64,000 nt of DNA from Cyanophora paradoxa (Eukaryota; Glaucocystophyceae; Cyanophorales; Cyanophoraceae). The notes under the pieces are model-generated. The model made no database searches. It had not been told where the DNA came from and saw only the letters and a program-made list of their open reading frames with translations. This document shows positions 62,010 to 64,000 of this stretch, piece after piece (within the stretch, counting starts at the first letter, position 1; each line of letters begins with the position of its first letter). A program made the position numbers and the translations under genes. Location of the stretch: the NCBI GenBank assembly GCA_004431415.1, contig QPMI01000655.1:186001-250000 (forward strand), given 5' to 3'.

Positions 62010-64000
62010 ATGAGCTTTAATTACCCCCCTAATCTGGAAACAATTCAAGATGATAATTCCAGCAGCACAAAGCATGTGAACTTTGATAATATAAAAGTTA
62101 AAGGTTCAATATCAATCGACCACAGCTCTGACGGTTCTTCAAAGACTCAATCAAGGGAGCATGCCCTTTCCTTAAATCAGACCGATCCAGACAAGGAGGA
62201 TGTCAGTATAGCTTTTAGTTTGGGCAATGTGAAAGCCAACCAAGTAGCAGAGATCAAGGCAACCAGAAAGAGACCCAGAAAACTTAAACCAAGTGGAACC
62301 CATCCAGACATACCATCAAGGTGTGATAGTGGCCGTTTGATTTTCAATGTACAAGATGAGCAGGGCAAACAGAACACGGGTTTAAGAATTTATAATGAGG
62401 GCAGCACCACAAAAACAGAGGTTCCCCAAGTATTACAAGTGGGCCATTTCCAGAACACGAATCAAGTCTGTTCAACTAATGATGTATACCCCAAGGATAT
62501 TACATATGACTTTGCGAGGAATGAGCCGTTTGGGTTTTTTACTCCAAATGATGTCCACCAGAAAAAGCCATCAATTACCATCAACAGCAGCCCCACTCAA
62601 CCAGTGGCAATCCATTTACACCCTGATCTTGTCGAAATGGATAGGCACCTTTTACCATTGGTCACAAACACCAAAGACCTTGGAATCAGGACGAGGCAGT
62701 GGCGAAATATCCATGGAAGCAATGTGTATGCCAATGGTGAAAAGCTTGTCAGTGAGAAAACTTTAAGGGAAATCTTTGAGCATTACGGTCCTGTTCCTGT
62801 CCCCTTTCCGCTTCCGTGGGATCCACCTGACCTTACACCAAAGAAGCAACCAGGGAGGGAATACACAGCAGAGGAAAATGTAGCCTTTGGGCAGCACATA
62901 GTTAGCTGGGAAAAAGTCAGAAACAAACCAGTATTTACAGATTACAAACAACCAGCTGAGGAGCTTTTATCACCAGATGTAAATGTAATACCTCTTGAAG
63001 ATAGGAGATTTGAAGACGATAATGTCTTACCAGATGGCTTTGACCCAAATCTTGTGACTTATGATCGCTACGAGCCTTTTCATGAGCAGCTTTTACCTGA
63101 TGGTTTTGCGCCTGATCTGTTCGATTTTATCATTAATTGGGAAGATATTCGAAACAAACCTGAAACATATCCACCAGATCCCCATGGTCATGATTGGGAC
63201 GAAATCGAAAATAAACCTGATAGATTTCCACCAGAAGATCACAGACATGATTGGGAAGAGATTGATAATAAACCTGACAGATTTCCACCAGAGGATCACA
63301 GACATGATTGGGGTGACATTGACGGAATACCAGAACAGTTCCCACCAGAAGATCATAGGCATAATTGGGACGAAATAGATGAACAACCCACATTCGCATC
63401 AGCAGGCAATATGTTGACAGACTTTCCACTTGGTGTAAGTCTCTATCAAAATATTGAGATTGAAGAAAGATTACAATTAAATGACTACTATGTGAATCGT
63501 AGGGGATTAGATGCTGGAACCACAATGGAAGGCGAATTGTATATCAGACCCCCAACAAGAGTTAATTTAGTGGCAGCTGGTGGAGGTGTTGAAATAAAAG
63601 ACACCAAACCCGGTATCTATCTAACAAGTTACTACCCAGATGACATCCCAATGACAGCAACATTTCCACCTATACCATCTCTTCCAGCTGATCCAATTAA
63701 TTTTGTAGACAAAGATGCCACCCTTCAAATTAACGTAACTGATGTTAGCGCTTTTGATGGATCAAGACCAAAGTTAATATTTAGTCGAGAACGTCTCTTA
63801 CCTGATGATTTAATTGGAGATCGAGATGATTATAAACAGTGTGAGGTAGCTTGGATTAAAACAAATTATAATGGTGGAGTGGGGGAGGGTGTCTTAGAGA
63901 TCAATCAAAGGGCATCAGCCAAAAACATACACAACGAAACTATATCGAGAATTGTCACAGAGGATTATTTAGAAAATAAGAACTACATAGATGGAACAGA
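62010..64000 (+). CDS. Large tail-fibre-like protein with HxHDWxEIxNKPxxFPP repeats (runs off the right edge)
   Basis: Open from the ATG at 62010 to the window end, at least 663 residues. The N-terminus (MSFNYPPNLETIQDDNSSS) is polar. Residues about 375-460 contain four to five tandem units of about 20 residues built on GHDWDEIENKPDRFPPEDHR. This is the well-known His/Trp/Pro repeat of bacteriophage tail-fibre and receptor-binding proteins; single relatives (SWEKVRNKPVF, NWEDIRNKPETYPP) precede the array. Before it lies a segment with TKDLGIRTRQWRNIHGSNVY, also typical of phage fibre shafts. The protein is therefore probably a fibre or spike that contacts the host cell. It is divergent from the lipase gene and shares its promoter region. 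The C-terminal head is outside the window. Confidence 0.78.
   Translation, partial: MSFNYPPNLETIQDDNSSSTKHVNFDNIKVKGSISIDHSSDGSSKTQSREHALSLNQTDPDKEDVSIAFSLGNVKANQVAEIKATRKRPRKLKPSGTHPDIPSRCDSGRLIFNVQDEQGKQNTGLRIYNEGSTTKTEVPQVLQVGHFQNTNQVCSTNDVYPKDITYDFARNEPFGFFTPNDVHQKKPSITINSSPTQPVAIHLHPDLVEMDRHLLPLVTNTKDLGIRTRQWRNIHGSNVYANGEKLVSEKTLREIFEHYGPVPVPFPLPWDPPDLTPKKQPGREYTAEENVAFGQHIVSWEKVRNKPVFTDYKQPAEELLSPDVNVIPLEDRRFEDDNVLPDGFDPNLVTYDRYEPFHEQLLPDGFAPDLFDFIINWEDIRNKPETYPPDPHGHDWDEIENKPDRFPPEDHRHDWEEIDNKPDRFPPEDHRHDWGDIDGIPEQFPPEDHRHNWDEIDEQPTFASAGNMLTDFPLGVSLYQNIEIEERLQLNDYYVNRRGLDAGTTMEGELYIRPPTRVNLVAAGGGVEIKDTKPGIYLTSYYPDDIPMTATFPPIPSLPADPINFVDKDATLQINVTDVSAFDGSRPKLIFSRERLLPDDLIGDRDDYKQCEVAWIKTNYNGGVGEGVLEINQRASAKNIHNETISRIVTEDYLENKNYIDGT

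Larger units (their letters stand above)
42102..64000. mobile_element. Integrated Polinton-like virus (provirus), right end outside the window
   Basis: From here on the DNA is AT-richer, intron-free and gene-dense. The gene set is diagnostic of Polinton-like viruses and relatives: retroviral-type integrase, protein-primed polymerase B, primase-SF3 helicase, FtsK/HerA-type packaging ATPase, double-jelly-roll-type major capsid protein and minor capsid (penton) proteins. The left junction lies within or next to an intron of the polycystin gene at about 42,102-42,200. The terminal inverted repeat and target-site duplication cannot be confirmed because the right end is missing. Confidence 0.88.

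Overview
The window joins two very different DNAs. Positions 1 to about 42,100 are very GC-rich nuclear DNA of a unicellular eukaryote, most likely a microalga. Genes are cut by many short introns (roughly 60-150 nt) that are C- or G-rich, start with GT or GC, and usually end with a CTGA(C/G) motif shortly before CAG. Frequent GC donors in a GC-rich alga recall haptophytes such as Emiliania, but the sequence alone does not settle the lineage. From about 42,100 to the window end the DNA is AT-richer, intron-free and densely coding. It carries the hallmark genes of a Polinton-like virus (PLV, a small dsDNA virus related to Polintons/Mavericks and virophages) integrated into the host.

Host part, left to right: the 5' part of a TRRAP/Tra1 gene (minus); a lipid-anchored double-TIR protein with a C-terminal beta-helix (plus, 5,313-8,110); a two-module transmembrane adenylyl cyclase (minus, 8,932-15,593); two head-to-head ABCG half-transporter genes (minus 16,713-20,240 and plus 20,542-23,835); two PAS-adenylyl cyclase paralogues on the arms of a ~5.3 kb inverted duplication (plus 24,947-30,808; minus 31,455-37,158); and a polycystin/PKD2-like channel gene (plus, ~38,212-42,101) whose homology stops at the viral junction. 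Three cyclases, a polycystin-type channel and a TIR protein side by side look like a signalling neighbourhood; a joint function is inference only.

Viral part: a replication/integration block (retroviral-type integrase and protein-primed family B DNA polymerase on minus; a small basic protein and a primase-SF3 helicase on plus); a non-coding, repeat-filled stretch from about 50.2 to 53.5 kb; then a morphogenesis block (small proteins, packaging ATPase, zinc-ribbon endonuclease, major capsid protein, two minor capsid proteins). At the right edge are a patatin-like lipase fused to a discoidin-like domain and a large protein with phage tail-fibre type repeats that runs off the window. The right end of the virus is not in view, and no capsid maturation protease was seen.

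At least six reading-frame breaks occur in viral genes (polymerase, polymerase/integrase junction, integrase, one minor capsid gene, lipase), each consistent with a single missing base and most in short homopolymers, while the other major viral genes are intact. Either the provirus is young and starting to decay, or the assembly has residual indel errors.
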